Origin: Paracoccaceae bacterium | Lineage (GTDB): Bacteria; Pseudomonadota; Alphaproteobacteria; Rhodobacterales; Rhodobacteraceae | Direction: 5' to 3' | Assembly (NCBI GenBank): GCA_024642725.1 | Contig: JAHEAO010000003.1 | Location: 38,969-102,968 of the forward strand | Length of the DNA: 64,000 bases | Shown here: positions 30,520 to 40,097 of the stretch, piece by piece | How positions within the stretch are numbered: position 1 is the stretch's first letter | Layout of the letters: every line of letters starts with the position of its first letter | Translations under genes and position numbers: made by a program | The notes under the pieces: generated by a model | Databases searched by the model: none | The model's input: only the letters and a program-made list of their open reading frames with translations | What the model was told of the DNA's origin: nothing

Positions 30520-30671
30520 TAAAAATATATTGGCGCCCTCATGTCCAGCAGCATTAACACGCTGCAACTGCGATTCAGGCGCACATGTGGGCAGACTAAC
30601 CTGACAATCCGTTGAAGGCGATGAAATTACCGCCCTTGCGGTGCCCGCCCGCTTCGCTGATATGGAGCGGG

Positions 30672-31328
30672 ATGTTAAGGTTTCGTTCACTTGTTGTTTT
30701 CGTGATGTTGGTGGCTCTGCCTGCCGCGTCACAAGAATTCTCCGGCCCGATGAGGTTTTCGGATGCCGATACGCTGAAAGTCGGGCAGGTGACTGTCAGG
30801 CTGTTTGGCATCGATGCCCCCGAGTCGGACCAGAACTGCGAGCGCTCCAATGGTGAGCATTGGGCCTGCGGCCAATGGGCGACCCATGAAGCCAGAACAC
30901 GGTTCGACGGTCGTACAGCAAGATGCACGGCGCTGGACAGAGACCTCTACGGGCGCGTAGTGGCCAGATGCCATCACGACGGTCAGGATATGAGCGAAGC
31001 GTTGGTCCGCGCCGGCATCGCTATTGCCTTTCGCCGGTACTCCATGGATTACATCGGTGCCGAAAAGGAGGCTGCGATTGCCAGTCGCGGTATATGGGAA
31101 GGCACCCTTCAGACGCCTTCAAGCTTTCGCGCAGCAAAGCAGTATTCACCCGCTGAGCCGCAAGGTGCTTGCAACATCAAGGGCAATGTCTCTAGCTCGG
31201 GGCGCATCTACCACTTGCCCGAGCAGAAGTACTATGGGGAAACTCGGATCACCGAGTCACGCGGGGAACGTTGGTTCTGTTCGGAACAAGAGGCGATTTC
31301 CGCCGGTTGGCGCAGGGCAAAGCAATGA
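30672..31328 (+). CDS. secreted thermonuclease-family (SNase-like) protein
   Basis: Signal peptide; MRFSDADTLKVGQVTVRLFGIDAPE; DRDLYGRVVARC; EKEAAIASRGIWEG. Confidence 0.85.
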   Translation: MLRFRSLVVFVMLVALPAASQEFSGPMRFSDADTLKVGQVTVRLFGIDAPESDQNCERSNGEHWACGQWATHEARTRFDGRTARCTALDRDLYGRVVARCHHDGQDMSEALVRAGIAIAFRRYSMDYIGAEKEAAIASRGIWEGTLQTPSSFRAAKQYSPAEPQGACNIKGNVSSSGRIYHLPEQKYYGETRITESRGERWFCSEQEAISAGWRRAKQ

Positions 31329-31407
31329 ACCCGAGTTTGACCCGGATCAAAGTCGAACCGGGGATTCACACTTAGCGTCGTCGTGATCAATCGTCACGGA
31401 GGACCAG

Positions 31408-31653
31408 ATGAGCCACACGCCACATGAACTCGCCGAAGAATTTCCGAGAGAGGCTGAAAAGATCAGTGCACTGAAACAGACGGACCAGCACTTCGCCAAG
31501 TTGGTGGATGACTATCACGAGGTGAACCGCGCTGTGCACCGTGCCGAAACCAATGTGGAGCCGACAGAAGCCCTGCATGAAGAGGAAATGCGCAAGAAGC
31601 GGATGGTCCTTAAGGATGAAATCTGGAGCATTCTATCCAAAAGCAGCAGTTAG
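31408..31653 (+). CDS. YdcH/DUF465 family protein
   Basis: EEFPREAEKISALKQTDQHFAKLVDDYHEVNRAVHRAE...LKDEIWSIL. Confidence 0.87.
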   Translation: MSHTPHELAEEFPREAEKISALKQTDQHFAKLVDDYHEVNRAVHRAETNVEPTEALHEEEMRKKRMVLKDEIWSILSKSSS

Positions 31654-31679
31654 GCGACAATCCTGACCAACAGATCAGG

Positions 31680-31714
31680 CAACCCCCGAAAACGCTTCGG
31701 GGGTTGAACTTTTT
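31680..31714 (+). terminator. rho-independent terminator
   Basis: CAACCCCCGAAAACGCTTCGGGGGTTGAACTTTTT. Confidence 0.85.
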
Positions 31715-31719
31715 CGTCC

Positions 31720-33120
31720 TCAGGTGATCCGATAGGGCAGGATGCCGCGTTGGTCAGGTTCGACTTTCAACCGGCTTTCCAAGGGTGGTACCGATCTCTG
31801 GTGGCAGGTCTTGCGCTCGCAGATGCGGCAGGAAATGCCAATGGGTTCAAACGCCTTGGGCTTCGTGACATCCATGTCATCCGCATAGACCAACCGGTTT
31901 GCATGCTGAACCTCGCAACCAAGACCAATCGCGTAGCGGCGCACGGGTGCGTGGAAAGAGCCGCCAGGCTTTGAAACATCCTTTGCCAGGCACACATATC
32001 GGACGCCGTCTGGCGTCTCGGCAAGTTGCCGGAGAAATCTGCCCGGCGTTTCGAAGGCCTGATGTACGTTCCAAAGCGGACAAGCTCCGCCGAAGCGCGC
32101 GAATTGCAGCCGGGTCGCCGAATGCCGTTTGGTGATCGTTCCCGCCTGATCGACCCTGACAAAGTAAAACGGTATTCCCTTGGCGCCCGGGCGCTGCAGG
32201 GTGGACAAGCGGTGCGCCACTTGCTCGATCGAAGCACCGAACATCTCGGCCAATCTCTCCAGATCATGCCGCGTAGCATCCGTCGCCTCCTGAAAAGCCC
32301 GATAGGGCAGTAGCGCGGCGCCGGCGAAATAATTTGCTAGGCCGATTTTAGCAATCGCCCGGGCTTCGTCGGTCTGGAATCGGGCCAGGTCCAGCGTGGC
32401 TTCCAGCAAGTCGTTCTGGGTTAGAAGCGCGACCTGATGCAACAACTGAAATCGCCGGGTCGCGCCAACTGCCGACCGGATCAGGCTCAGGCGTTTGCTG
32501 CCTGGATCATAGTTGCGCAAGCTGTCATCGTCAGCCTCGTCGATGGTGATACCCATGCGGTCCAGATACTGCATAGCAGTCGAAACCGGGTCCCGGGGCT
32601 CGCCGCCTTGCACGGAAAATCTCTCTGCGGCGCGGTCCACTGCATCGATGTAGTTGTCGCAATAGTGGAAGAAGTCCCGAACCTCCTCCCAAGGGCTCGG
32701 GCGGATCGAGCTGTCCTCCCGCCCCAAAGCCTCGTCGAGGGAAGCCAGTCGCTCCTGATTCTGGCGATACGCGCGGTGCAATTCTATGAAGGCGCGCGCC
32801 AGAACCGGCGCGTTCGATGCCGCGAGGCGCAGATCGGCAAGCGGCGGGGCCGCATCTGCAAAGACTGGGTCCGCAAGTGCCTCGCGCATGTCAGTCACCA
32901 GCCGCTCAGCGTCGCCGGTCGACAATTCGGCAACGTCAAAGCCGAATTCTTGCGCGAGCGCCAGAACGACCCCGGTCGAAACCGGTCGGTTGTTGTTTTC
33001 CATCTGGTTCAGATAGGGAAGAGAAACGCCCAGCTTCTCGGCAAATGCCTTCTGGGTGAGTCCGATCCGGATTCGGGTCTCACGTAGCTTGGCTCCGGCA
33101 TATAGTTTCTGAGTTGCCAT
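31720..33120 (-). CDS. pccR: ScfR-family (short-chain fatty acyl-CoA) regulator, PccR-like
   Basis: XRE HTH RETRIRIGLTQKAFAEKLGVSLPYLNQMENNNRPVS; IrrE/ImmA-like middle; cysteine-containing C-terminus (CRICERKTCHQR); near pccB. Confidence 0.85.
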   Translation of the reverse strand: MATQKLYAGAKLRETRIRIGLTQKAFAEKLGVSLPYLNQMENNNRPVSTGVVLALAQEFGFDVAELSTGDAERLVTDMREALADPVFADAAPPLADLRLAASNAPVLARAFIELHRAYRQNQERLASLDEALGREDSSIRPSPWEEVRDFFHYCDNYIDAVDRAAERFSVQGGEPRDPVSTAMQYLDRMGITIDEADDDSLRNYDPGSKRLSLIRSAVGATRRFQLLHQVALLTQNDLLEATLDLARFQTDEARAIAKIGLANYFAGAALLPYRAFQEATDATRHDLERLAEMFGASIEQVAHRLSTLQRPGAKGIPFYFVRVDQAGTITKRHSATRLQFARFGGACPLWNVHQAFETPGRFLRQLAETPDGVRYVCLAKDVSKPGGSFHAPVRRYAIGLGCEVQHANRLVYADDMDVTKPKAFEPIGISCRICERKTCHQRSVPPLESRLKVEPDQRGILPYRIT

Positions 33121-33130
33121 CGGGGTCTCT

Positions 33131-33167
33131 TTTGCAGGTTTGCACTAACATGTTCTAGTTTTGCAAA
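33131..33167. promoter_or_regulatory. TTTGCA-type boxes 5' of the ScfR gene
   Basis: TTTGCAGG 33131, TTTGCACT 33139, TTTGCAAA 33160. Confidence 0.6.
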
Positions 33168-33172
33168 CCCGT

Positions 33173-34402
33173 TCAGGCAATGCGTGTCTGCCGTTCCCGC
33201 TTGATAACCCAGAGTGTCGACAGGATCGAAAGAACCGAAACGATCAGCATGATCCAAAGCAATGGGTAGGGTCCGCGACCCGGCACCAGCAACGCACCCG
33301 CTAAAGCGGATAGCAAGGCCCCGCCGCCGATCATGATCGCCCCGCCCAGCCCAGACGCGGTGCCGGCAAGGTGCGGGCGAACCGACAGCATGCCAGATGT
33401 GGCATTCGGGATAACAAGTCCGTTGCCAAGCCCAATGAAAGTCATGAAGCCGAAGAAAGTGTAGACATTGCCTAGTCCGATCAGGAAAAGCATCAGCGAA
33501 ATCAGGACGCCGATACTTGACAGGGATCCGCCCCAGAGCACCATCCTGTTGACGCCGAAGCGAACTGAAAACCTGCCGGAAATGAAGTTCCCAAGCATAT
33601 ATCCGATGGCAGGCGCGCCAAAGAGGAAGCCGAGTGTTGACGGGGGCAGTCCAAAGACGACGCTTCCTACAAATGGGGCGCCACCAAGGTAGGCATAAAA
33701 GGCACCGGAAGACAGTGCCGCGGCCAAGCAGTAACCCCAGAACCGTTGCGACGTTAGCAATTCAGGATAGTCGCGGACCTGATCCTTGAATGAAGTATCT
33801 CGCGGTGGATTCGTCTCACCGAGATCCGACCATATCAACCACATTGTCAGGCTCCCGGCGACCAGCAGAAACCAGAACGTCGCCTGCCAGCCGAAATGTT
33901 CGTCAAGCCATCCCCCCAGTGCCGGGCTGACCATCGGCACCACGGCCATGCCCATCGTTACATAGCCGATCATCGACGCCGCCTGGTCTTGCGGTACCAT
34001 ATCGCGCACGACGGCGCGGCTCAGCACCATTGCAACGACACTGGCCGCCTGACACATGCGAAAGGCCAAAAAAACTTCGGCAGTGGGTGCAAAAATGCAC
34101 CCGACAGTCGCGGCGAGAAACACTGCGACCCCCCACAATAGCACCGGCCGGCGTCCGAACTGGTCAGAAAGCGGGCCAACGAACAGCTGCAATGCGGCGT
34201 TGACACCCAGATATAGGGCGACGGAAAGCTGCATCACGCTGTAGTCGGTGTGAAAATAGTCTGCCATTGCCGGCAAGGACGGCAGAAACATGTTCATTGT
34301 CATGGCCGCCATGCCGGTCATCAGCACAAGCGTCATGATGTGAGGTGGGGTAGAGCGGTCCAGAAACCGGACCTGTGGCATGGAACTCATGTGTTCAGAC
34401 AT
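33173..34402 (-). CDS. MFS transporter, Bcr/CflA-type
   Basis: Twelve hydrophobic segments; MNMFLPSLPAMADYFHTDYSVMQLSVALYLGVNAALQLFVGPLSDQFGRRPVLL. Confidence 0.88.
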   Translation of the reverse strand: MSEHMSSMPQVRFLDRSTPPHIMTLVLMTGMAAMTMNMFLPSLPAMADYFHTDYSVMQLSVALYLGVNAALQLFVGPLSDQFGRRPVLLWGVAVFLAATVGCIFAPTAEVFLAFRMCQAASVVAMVLSRAVVRDMVPQDQAASMIGYVTMGMAVVPMVSPALGGWLDEHFGWQATFWFLLVAGSLTMWLIWSDLGETNPPRDTSFKDQVRDYPELLTSQRFWGYCLAAALSSGAFYAYLGGAPFVGSVVFGLPPSTLGFLFGAPAIGYMLGNFISGRFSVRFGVNRMVLWGGSLSSIGVLISLMLFLIGLGNVYTFFGFMTFIGLGNGLVIPNATSGMLSVRPHLAGTASGLGGAIMIGGGALLSALAGALLVPGRGPYPLLWIMLIVSVLSILSTLWVIKRERQTRIA

Positions 34403-34449
34403 AGACGCATCACATCATCAGTCCAAGACCAAAAGAAGCGGCCTTGATG

Positions 34450-34497
34450 TTTGCAAATTTGCAATTTGCAAATCAATATTGGCGAAGTGTTTGCAAA
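34450..34497. promoter_or_regulatory. cluster of TTTGCAAA boxes in the pccB/MFS divergent promoter
   Basis: TTTGCAAA at 34450-34457, 34465-34472 and 34490-34497, with TTTGCAAT at 34458-34465. Confidence 0.75.
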
Positions 34498-34569
34498 TCT
34501 TCCAGACGACTCTTTCTGTATGAAGCAATACACATTAGTGTCCATCCGAGTCCTATGGGGAAGCGTCAT

Positions 34570-36102
34570 ATGAAAGATATTCTTGAAGAGCTGGAATCGC
34601 GCCGCAACACTGCGCGTCTCGGCGGCGGTGCCAAGCGAGTCGAAGCACAGCACGGCAAAGGCAAGCTTACAGCCCGCGAGCGGATCGAGCTGCTGCTGGA
34701 CGAAGGCAGTTTTGAAGAATTCGACATGTTCGTCGCCCACCGCTGCACCGATTTCGGAATGGAAAAGGATCGACCGGCAGGCGATGGTGTGGTGACCGGC
34801 TGGGGTACGATCAACGGTCGGATGGTTTATGTGTTCAGCCAGGATTTCACCGTCTTTGGCGGATCGCTTTCGGAAACACACGCTCAGAAAATTTGCAAGG
34901 TAATGGATATGGCGGTCCAGAACGGCGCGCCCGTCATCGGCATCAACGATTCCGGCGGGGCGCGGATTCAGGAAGGTGTCGCCTCCCTCGCCGGCTATGC
35001 CGAGGTTTTTCAGCGCAATATCATGGCCTCCGGCGTTGTCCCCCAGATCAGCGTAATCATGGGTCCATGCGCCGGTGGCGCAGTTTATTCGCCTGCGATG
35101 ACCGACTTCATATTCATGGTCAAGGACACGTCCTACATGTTCGTGACCGGGCCGGATGTGGTGAAGACTGTCACGAACGAGGTCGTTACCGCCGAAGAAC
35201 TTGGCGGCGCCTCTACCCACACTCGAAAGTCATCTGTCGCTGATGGCGCTTTTGAAAACGACGTCGAGGCGCTGACGGAAATTCGCCGGCTGGTGGACTT
35301 CCTGCCGCTTAACAACCGCGATAAAGCCCCAGTCCGCCCCTTCTTCGATAGCCCCAGCCGGACTGAGATGAGTCTTGATACGCTGATCCCGGACAACCCG
35401 AACACGCCCTATGACATGAAAGAGCTGATCAACAAGCTGGCGGACGAGGGCGACTTCTACGAGATTCAGGAAGATTTCGCCAAGAACATCTTGACGGGTT
35501 TCATCCGGCTGGAAGGCTCGACCGTCGGTGTGGTCGCAAACCAGCCCATGATCCTTGCAGGCTGTCTGGATATTGACAGCAGCCGCAAGGCGGCGCGCTT
35601 CGTCCGGTTTTGCGATGCTTTCGAAATTCCGGTCCTGACCCTCGTTGACGTCCCGGGCTTCCTACCCGGCACCAGCCAGGAATATGGTGGCGTCATCAAG
35701 CACGGTGCAAAACTGCTCTTCGCCTATGGCGAGGCGACGGTGCCGAAAGTCACGGTGATCACGCGCAAAGCTTACGGTGGCGCTTATGACGTCATGGCTT
35801 CCAAGCATCTGCGCGGCGATTTCAACTACGCTTGGCCGACCGCAGAGATCGCGGTCATGGGGGCCAAGGGTGCGACGGAAATCCTCTATCGTTCGGAACT
35901 TGGGGACAAGGACAAGATTGCTCAACGCACCAGGGACTATGAAGAACGTTTCGCCAATCCCTTCGTTGCTGCCGAAAAAGGTTTCATTGACGAAGTGATC
36001 ATGCCGCATTCCACGCGCAAGCGCATCTGTCGTGCCTTCGCCAGCCTTCGCGGCAAGCAATTGCAGAACCCGTGGAAGAAACACGACAACATTCCGCTTT
36101 GA
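34570..36102 (+). CDS. pccB: propionyl-CoA carboxylase beta subunit
   Basis: Carboxyltransferase motifs: [64 protein letters not shown]. Confidence 0.95.
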   Translation: MKDILEELESRRNTARLGGGAKRVEAQHGKGKLTARERIELLLDEGSFEEFDMFVAHRCTDFGMEKDRPAGDGVVTGWGTINGRMVYVFSQDFTVFGGSLSETHAQKICKVMDMAVQNGAPVIGINDSGGARIQEGVASLAGYAEVFQRNIMASGVVPQISVIMGPCAGGAVYSPAMTDFIFMVKDTSYMFVTGPDVVKTVTNEVVTAEELGGASTHTRKSSVADGAFENDVEALTEIRRLVDFLPLNNRDKAPVRPFFDSPSRTEMSLDTLIPDNPNTPYDMKELINKLADEGDFYEIQEDFAKNILTGFIRLEGSTVGVVANQPMILAGCLDIDSSRKAARFVRFCDAFEIPVLTLVDVPGFLPGTSQEYGGVIKHGAKLLFAYGEATVPKVTVITRKAYGGAYDVMASKHLRGDFNYAWPTAEIAVMGAKGATEILYRSELGDKDKIAQRTRDYEERFANPFVAAEKGFIDEVIMPHSTRKRICRAFASLRGKQLQNPWKKHDNIPL

Positions 36103-36109
36103 CGCAGAG

Positions 36110-36457
36110 ATGACGGACGAAGCGCTCATACCGGTTCCCTCCGGCCAGCCCATTTCCTTCCTCGAGGTTGTGACCGACCGGCCGGGGCAGGGGCTGGTCT
36201 ACCGGTTCCGGTTCGTGGCGCCGGAAATTGCTAGGGAAAAGGGGCAGGCGGATTTCGAAATGATCGGACGTGATATGGAATTCCTTTGCGCGACCTACGC
36301 ATTGCCGCGCATCGCATCGGTTGGCCCGGTGCCAAATCAGGTCATCATCTCGCTGTCAGACCGTCCGACGGTCTTCGCAGAGGCCGATACCGAGGCAACG
36401 CAGTTCTTCGAGGCCTACAGCATCGACGGCGATGCCTGCATCTGGGAGCCTTTCTGA
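36110..36457 (+). CDS. DUF6497-like protein of unknown function
   Basis: ORF right after pccB; MTDEALIPVPSGQPISFLEVVTDRPGQGLVYRFRFVAPEI; TGATG overlap with next ORF. Confidence 0.75.
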   Translation: MTDEALIPVPSGQPISFLEVVTDRPGQGLVYRFRFVAPEIAREKGQADFEMIGRDMEFLCATYALPRIASVGPVPNQVIISLSDRPTVFAEADTEATQFFEAYSIDGDACIWEPF

Positions 36458-36816
36458 TGGCGCGCCAAGAGATGATCAAGCACCGGGGGTTCCCCGGTCG
36501 GTTGCCCGGCACTGATTTCCAGTTCACTTTGCGCCGTGCCAATCCGCGCGGCGTGACGCCAATCACGCGTCGTGAACGCCACGCAGACCGCAAGCCCGCC
36601 GACAAACGCGCCGATATTGGTTTCATTCAGGCGCTGTGGGAACAATTCGGTGAAGAGCCTTTCGTTCGTGGCAATCTCGATGCCGGTCGGCTGTCGTGGC
36701 TGTTCGGCCGTGAGGTCGTGCCCGCCGAGGATCCTTTTGACCCCGAAAGCTACGATGCTCTGCTTCGGATTGACCTCGATCGCGCCCGTGCCGCGTACCC
36801 GGAGGTCTTCGAATGA
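36457..36816 (+). CDS. conserved hypothetical protein in the pcc cluster
   Basis: MARQEMIKHRGFPGRLPGTDFQFTLRRANPRGVTPITRRERHADRKPADKRADIGFIQALWEQF...; coupled to previous ORF. Confidence 0.65.
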   Translation: MARQEMIKHRGFPGRLPGTDFQFTLRRANPRGVTPITRRERHADRKPADKRADIGFIQALWEQFGEEPFVRGNLDAGRLSWLFGREVVPAEDPFDPESYDALLRIDLDRARAAYPEVFE

Positions 36817-37177
36817 TGGCATTCGGCATTAATTTGCTTACGTCGCGGCAACTTTGGCAGAAATGCGCCGAAACTGTTTCCCGCAGAACGTGCATATATG
36901 CAGGCGCTGCGACTCATCCCATGGTGAACATTGTGGCGGGCTCCTCCAGCAAGATGCCTTTCACAAATTGTCAAAACCGTTACCCTTCCCCTTCTAAGAG
37001 GTCTGGCCTTTCCCGGGTCAGACCTCGACCCTTTCACGGGCTTTGCCGTTTCAGATCCGTAGCAAATGCGGGATCAGCGGATTGCGGCCAGAACTTAAAA
37101 AAACCCTTTGCGCCCGACGCCAGTAAAGACGAAACTGTGGCCGCAAAACAATTCTGTTTGAGGGAAGGCAGTTCGAC

Positions 37178-37378
37178 ATGTTCAAAAAAACTTGGATCAT
37201 TGCAATCGTCGCTTTGGTTGGCCTTAGCGCCTGCCTTGAAAACGACACGCAACGCGGGCTCGCGGGTGCTGCAGGCGGCGCAATCGTTGCCGATGCACTG
37301 GGCGGCAATGCCGCTGTGGGTGCGGTTGTGGGTGGCGGCGCAGGTGTGTTCTGCGACGATCTCGGCGTCTGCAATTAA
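37178..37378 (+). CDS. small glycine-rich (glycine-zipper-like) lipoprotein
   Basis: MFKKTWIIAIVALVGLSACLENDTQRGLAGAAGGAIVADALGGNAAVGAVVGGGAG. Confidence 0.8.
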   Translation: MFKKTWIIAIVALVGLSACLENDTQRGLAGAAGGAIVADALGGNAAVGAVVGGGAGVFCDDLGVCN

Positions 37379-37422
37379 AGCAGCCGCCGCGCGCGAAATA
37401 GCGCGCAATCAACTTTCATTTC

Positions 37423-37459
37423 GGACCATCGGGGCAGCCGTCCCGGTGGTCTTTTTTGT
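37423..37459 (+). terminator. rho-independent terminator between lipoprotein gene and pccA
   Basis: GGACCATCGGGGCAGCCGTCCCGGTGGTCTTTTTTGT. Confidence 0.85.
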
Positions 37460-37510
37460 TTTGCCGGCTGCCGGACAAAGGCCGGCAGCAATGACCTGAA
37501 GGGACGGGGA

Positions 37511-39511
37511 ATGTTCAAGAAGATCCTGATAGCCAACCGGGGAGAAATCGCCTGCCGCGTGATCAAGACCGCCCGCAAGATGGGGATTGCAACGGTCGCG
37601 ATCTATTCTGATGCCGACCGCAATGCCTTACATGTTAAGATGGCGGATGAAGCAGTAAATATCGGCCCTCCGCCCGCCAACCAGTCCTATATCGTGATCG
37701 ACAAGGTTATGGACGCGATCCGACAAACGGGGGCCGAGGCGGTTCATCCCGGATATGGCTTCTTGTCCGAGAACTCGAAATTCGCCGAGGCGCTGGAGGC
37801 CGAAGGCGTTGCATTCATCGGGCCGCCCAAAGGCGCGATCGAAGCGATGGGCGACAAGATCACCTCCAAGAAAATTGCTCAGGAAGCCAAAGTTTCGACA
37901 GTGCCGGGTTACATGGGGCTAATCGGGGATGCGGACGAGGCCGTGAAAATCTCCAACGAGGTTGGCTACCCCGTGATGATCAAAGCCTCCGCCGGTGGCG
38001 GCGGCAAGGGTATGCGGATCGCATGGAACGATGCAGAGGCGCGCGAGGGTTTCCAGTCTTCCAAGAATGAAGCCGCGTCGAGCTTTGGAGATGATCGAAT
38101 CTTCATCGAAAAGTTTGTCACCCAGCCGCGCCATATCGAAATCCAGGTGTTGGCTGACCAACACGGAAACGCGATCTACCTGGGAGAGCGCGAGTGTTCG
38201 ATCCAGCGCCGCAACCAAAAAGTCATCGAGGAAGCGCCGTCGCCTTTCCTTGACGAAGCGACCCGCAAGGCGATGGGCGAACAGGCCGTCGCATTGGCAC
38301 AGGCTGTCGGTTACACCAGTGCGGGCACAGTGGAATTCATAGTTGATGGCGACCGCAACTTCTATTTCCTCGAGATGAACACTCGGCTTCAAGTCGAACA
38401 TCCGGTCACCGAACTGATTACTGGCGTTGATCTGGTTGAACAAATGATCCGCGTTGCCAAAGGCGAAAAGCTGAAGATCACGCAAAAGGACGTGAAGCTG
38501 AATGGCTGGGCGATAGAATCGCGGCTTTACGCAGAAGATCCATACCGTGGTTTCCTACCTTCAATTGGTCGCTTGTCACGATATCGCCCGCCCATGGAAG
38601 CCGCACATGACAGCCGGGTCGTACGTAACGACACTGGCGTCTATGAGGGGGGCGAGATCAGCATGTATTACGATCCGATGATCGCCAAGCTCTGTACATG
38701 GGGCCCGACGCGCGCGGATGCGATTGAAAATATGCGGGTCGCTCTCGATAGCTTTGAAGTCGAAGGAATTGGCCACAACCTACCTTTCTTGTCAGCGGTG
38801 ATGGATCACCCGCGCTTTATATCCGGAAACATCACGACGGCCTTTATCGCTGAGGAATACCCCGAAGGATTCTTGGGCGTTGAGCTGCCGCAAGACCAGA
38901 TACGTCGCGTCGCCGCTGCAGCCGCCGCAATGTACCGCGTCGCAGAGATCCGTCGAACACGCGTTTCAGGCCGGATGGACAACCACGAACGAAAAGTCGG
39001 CGAGGACTGGGTAGTGCAACTGCAGGGTCAGAGCCTGCCTGTAAGCATCGAGGCTGACAAGCTTGGCGCCACAGTCACATTCGAGGATGGCGGCAAGTTG
39101 CGCGTTGAAAGCGAATGGGTGCCAGGCGACAGCCTCGCCGTTCTGGATGTCGGACAATCGCCGCTCGTTTTAAAAGTCGGCAAGGTTCCGAACGGTTTCA
39201 GGCTGCGCTTGCGGGGGGCGGACATGAACGTCTATGTCCGCACGCCTCGACAGGCCGAACTGGCTGCTCTCATGCCCGAAAAGGTGGCGCCAGATACATC
39301 CAAGCTGCTGCTGTGCCCCATGCCGGGCCTGATCGTAAAAGTGAATGTCGAGGTCGGGCAAGAGGTACAGGAAGGGCAGGCGCTCTGCACAGTCGAAGCC
39401 ATGAAGATGGAAAACATCCTCAGGGCCGAGCGCAAGGGCATAGTGTCAAAGATCAACGCGACCGCAGGCGACAGTCTCGCGGTCGACGAAGTGATCATGG
39501 AATTCGAATGA
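37511..39511 (+). CDS. pccA: propionyl-CoA carboxylase alpha (biotin-containing) subunit
   Basis: MFKKILIANRGEIACRVIKTARKMGI; biotin carboxylase motifs; C-terminal EAMKMENI. Confidence 0.95.
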   Translation: MFKKILIANRGEIACRVIKTARKMGIATVAIYSDADRNALHVKMADEAVNIGPPPANQSYIVIDKVMDAIRQTGAEAVHPGYGFLSENSKFAEALEAEGVAFIGPPKGAIEAMGDKITSKKIAQEAKVSTVPGYMGLIGDADEAVKISNEVGYPVMIKASAGGGGKGMRIAWNDAEAREGFQSSKNEAASSFGDDRIFIEKFVTQPRHIEIQVLADQHGNAIYLGERECSIQRRNQKVIEEAPSPFLDEATRKAMGEQAVALAQAVGYTSAGTVEFIVDGDRNFYFLEMNTRLQVEHPVTELITGVDLVEQMIRVAKGEKLKITQKDVKLNGWAIESRLYAEDPYRGFLPSIGRLSRYRPPMEAAHDSRVVRNDTGVYEGGEISMYYDPMIAKLCTWGPTRADAIENMRVALDSFEVEGIGHNLPFLSAVMDHPRFISGNITTAFIAEEYPEGFLGVELPQDQIRRVAAAAAAMYRVAEIRRTRVSGRMDNHERKVGEDWVVQLQGQSLPVSIEADKLGATVTFEDGGKLRVESEWVPGDSLAVLDVGQSPLVLKVGKVPNGFRLRLRGADMNVYVRTPRQAELAALMPEKVAPDTSKLLLCPMPGLIVKVNVEVGQEVQEGQALCTVEAMKMENILRAERKGIVSKINATAGDSLAVDEVIMEFE

Positions 39512-39524
39512 AATCTCAGCCCGA

Positions 39525-39971
39525 TCAGCGCAACTTCTGTAGCTCTTCCCGGCGCAGTTCCGTCTTGTCGATTGTGCGCGTTATCTCGCGGACATCTCGC
39601 GGCGTCGGTTTGCGCAGCTTCACCGCGCCGTCCTTGTCGATGAACACGATGGAAAAACCGCGCGGCCGCAGTTGCAGGCGGACTTCGGAAGGTTCTAGAG
39701 GATGGGTATCGGTCAGAATGACGACATCGCGTTCTGTCAGTTCAGAGGGCCGTTCGAGAAGCAGCTGCATCTGCCGTTGGAATGCCGGATCACGTTCGGT
39801 GTCGGCAAAAACCACGATAAGCCGGTTCAGCCACAGAAAATCCGACACGGCGAGCCCCGCCGCGTCTTGGATTTCAAGTACCGCGTCGCTCTCGGCAACG
39901 GCCTCGGCATCCTGTGCCAGTGCAGTCCAGCCCGGTAGGGCGAGCAAGCCAACTATCAGAAACCATTTCAT
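39525..39971 (-). CDS. DUF4174-like secreted protein
   Basis: Signal peptide MKWFLIVGLLALPGWTALA; FIDKDGAVKLRKPTPRDVREITRTIDKTELRREEL. Confidence 0.75.
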   Translation of the reverse strand: MKWFLIVGLLALPGWTALAQDAEAVAESDAVLEIQDAAGLAVSDFLWLNRLIVVFADTERDPAFQRQMQLLLERPSELTERDVVILTDTHPLEPSEVRLQLRPRGFSIVFIDKDGAVKLRKPTPRDVREITRTIDKTELRREELQKLR

Positions 39972-40097
39972 ACTTGTCCCCTTTGTTCCCGATATAGGGC
40001 CGGGGGTTCGAAATGCGAAGGGCTGTGACGAAGCCAAGTGCCGCACCGAAGGATTATTCGCGCCGGTTGACCGGCGGATTGCGAAAAGGAATCAGCG

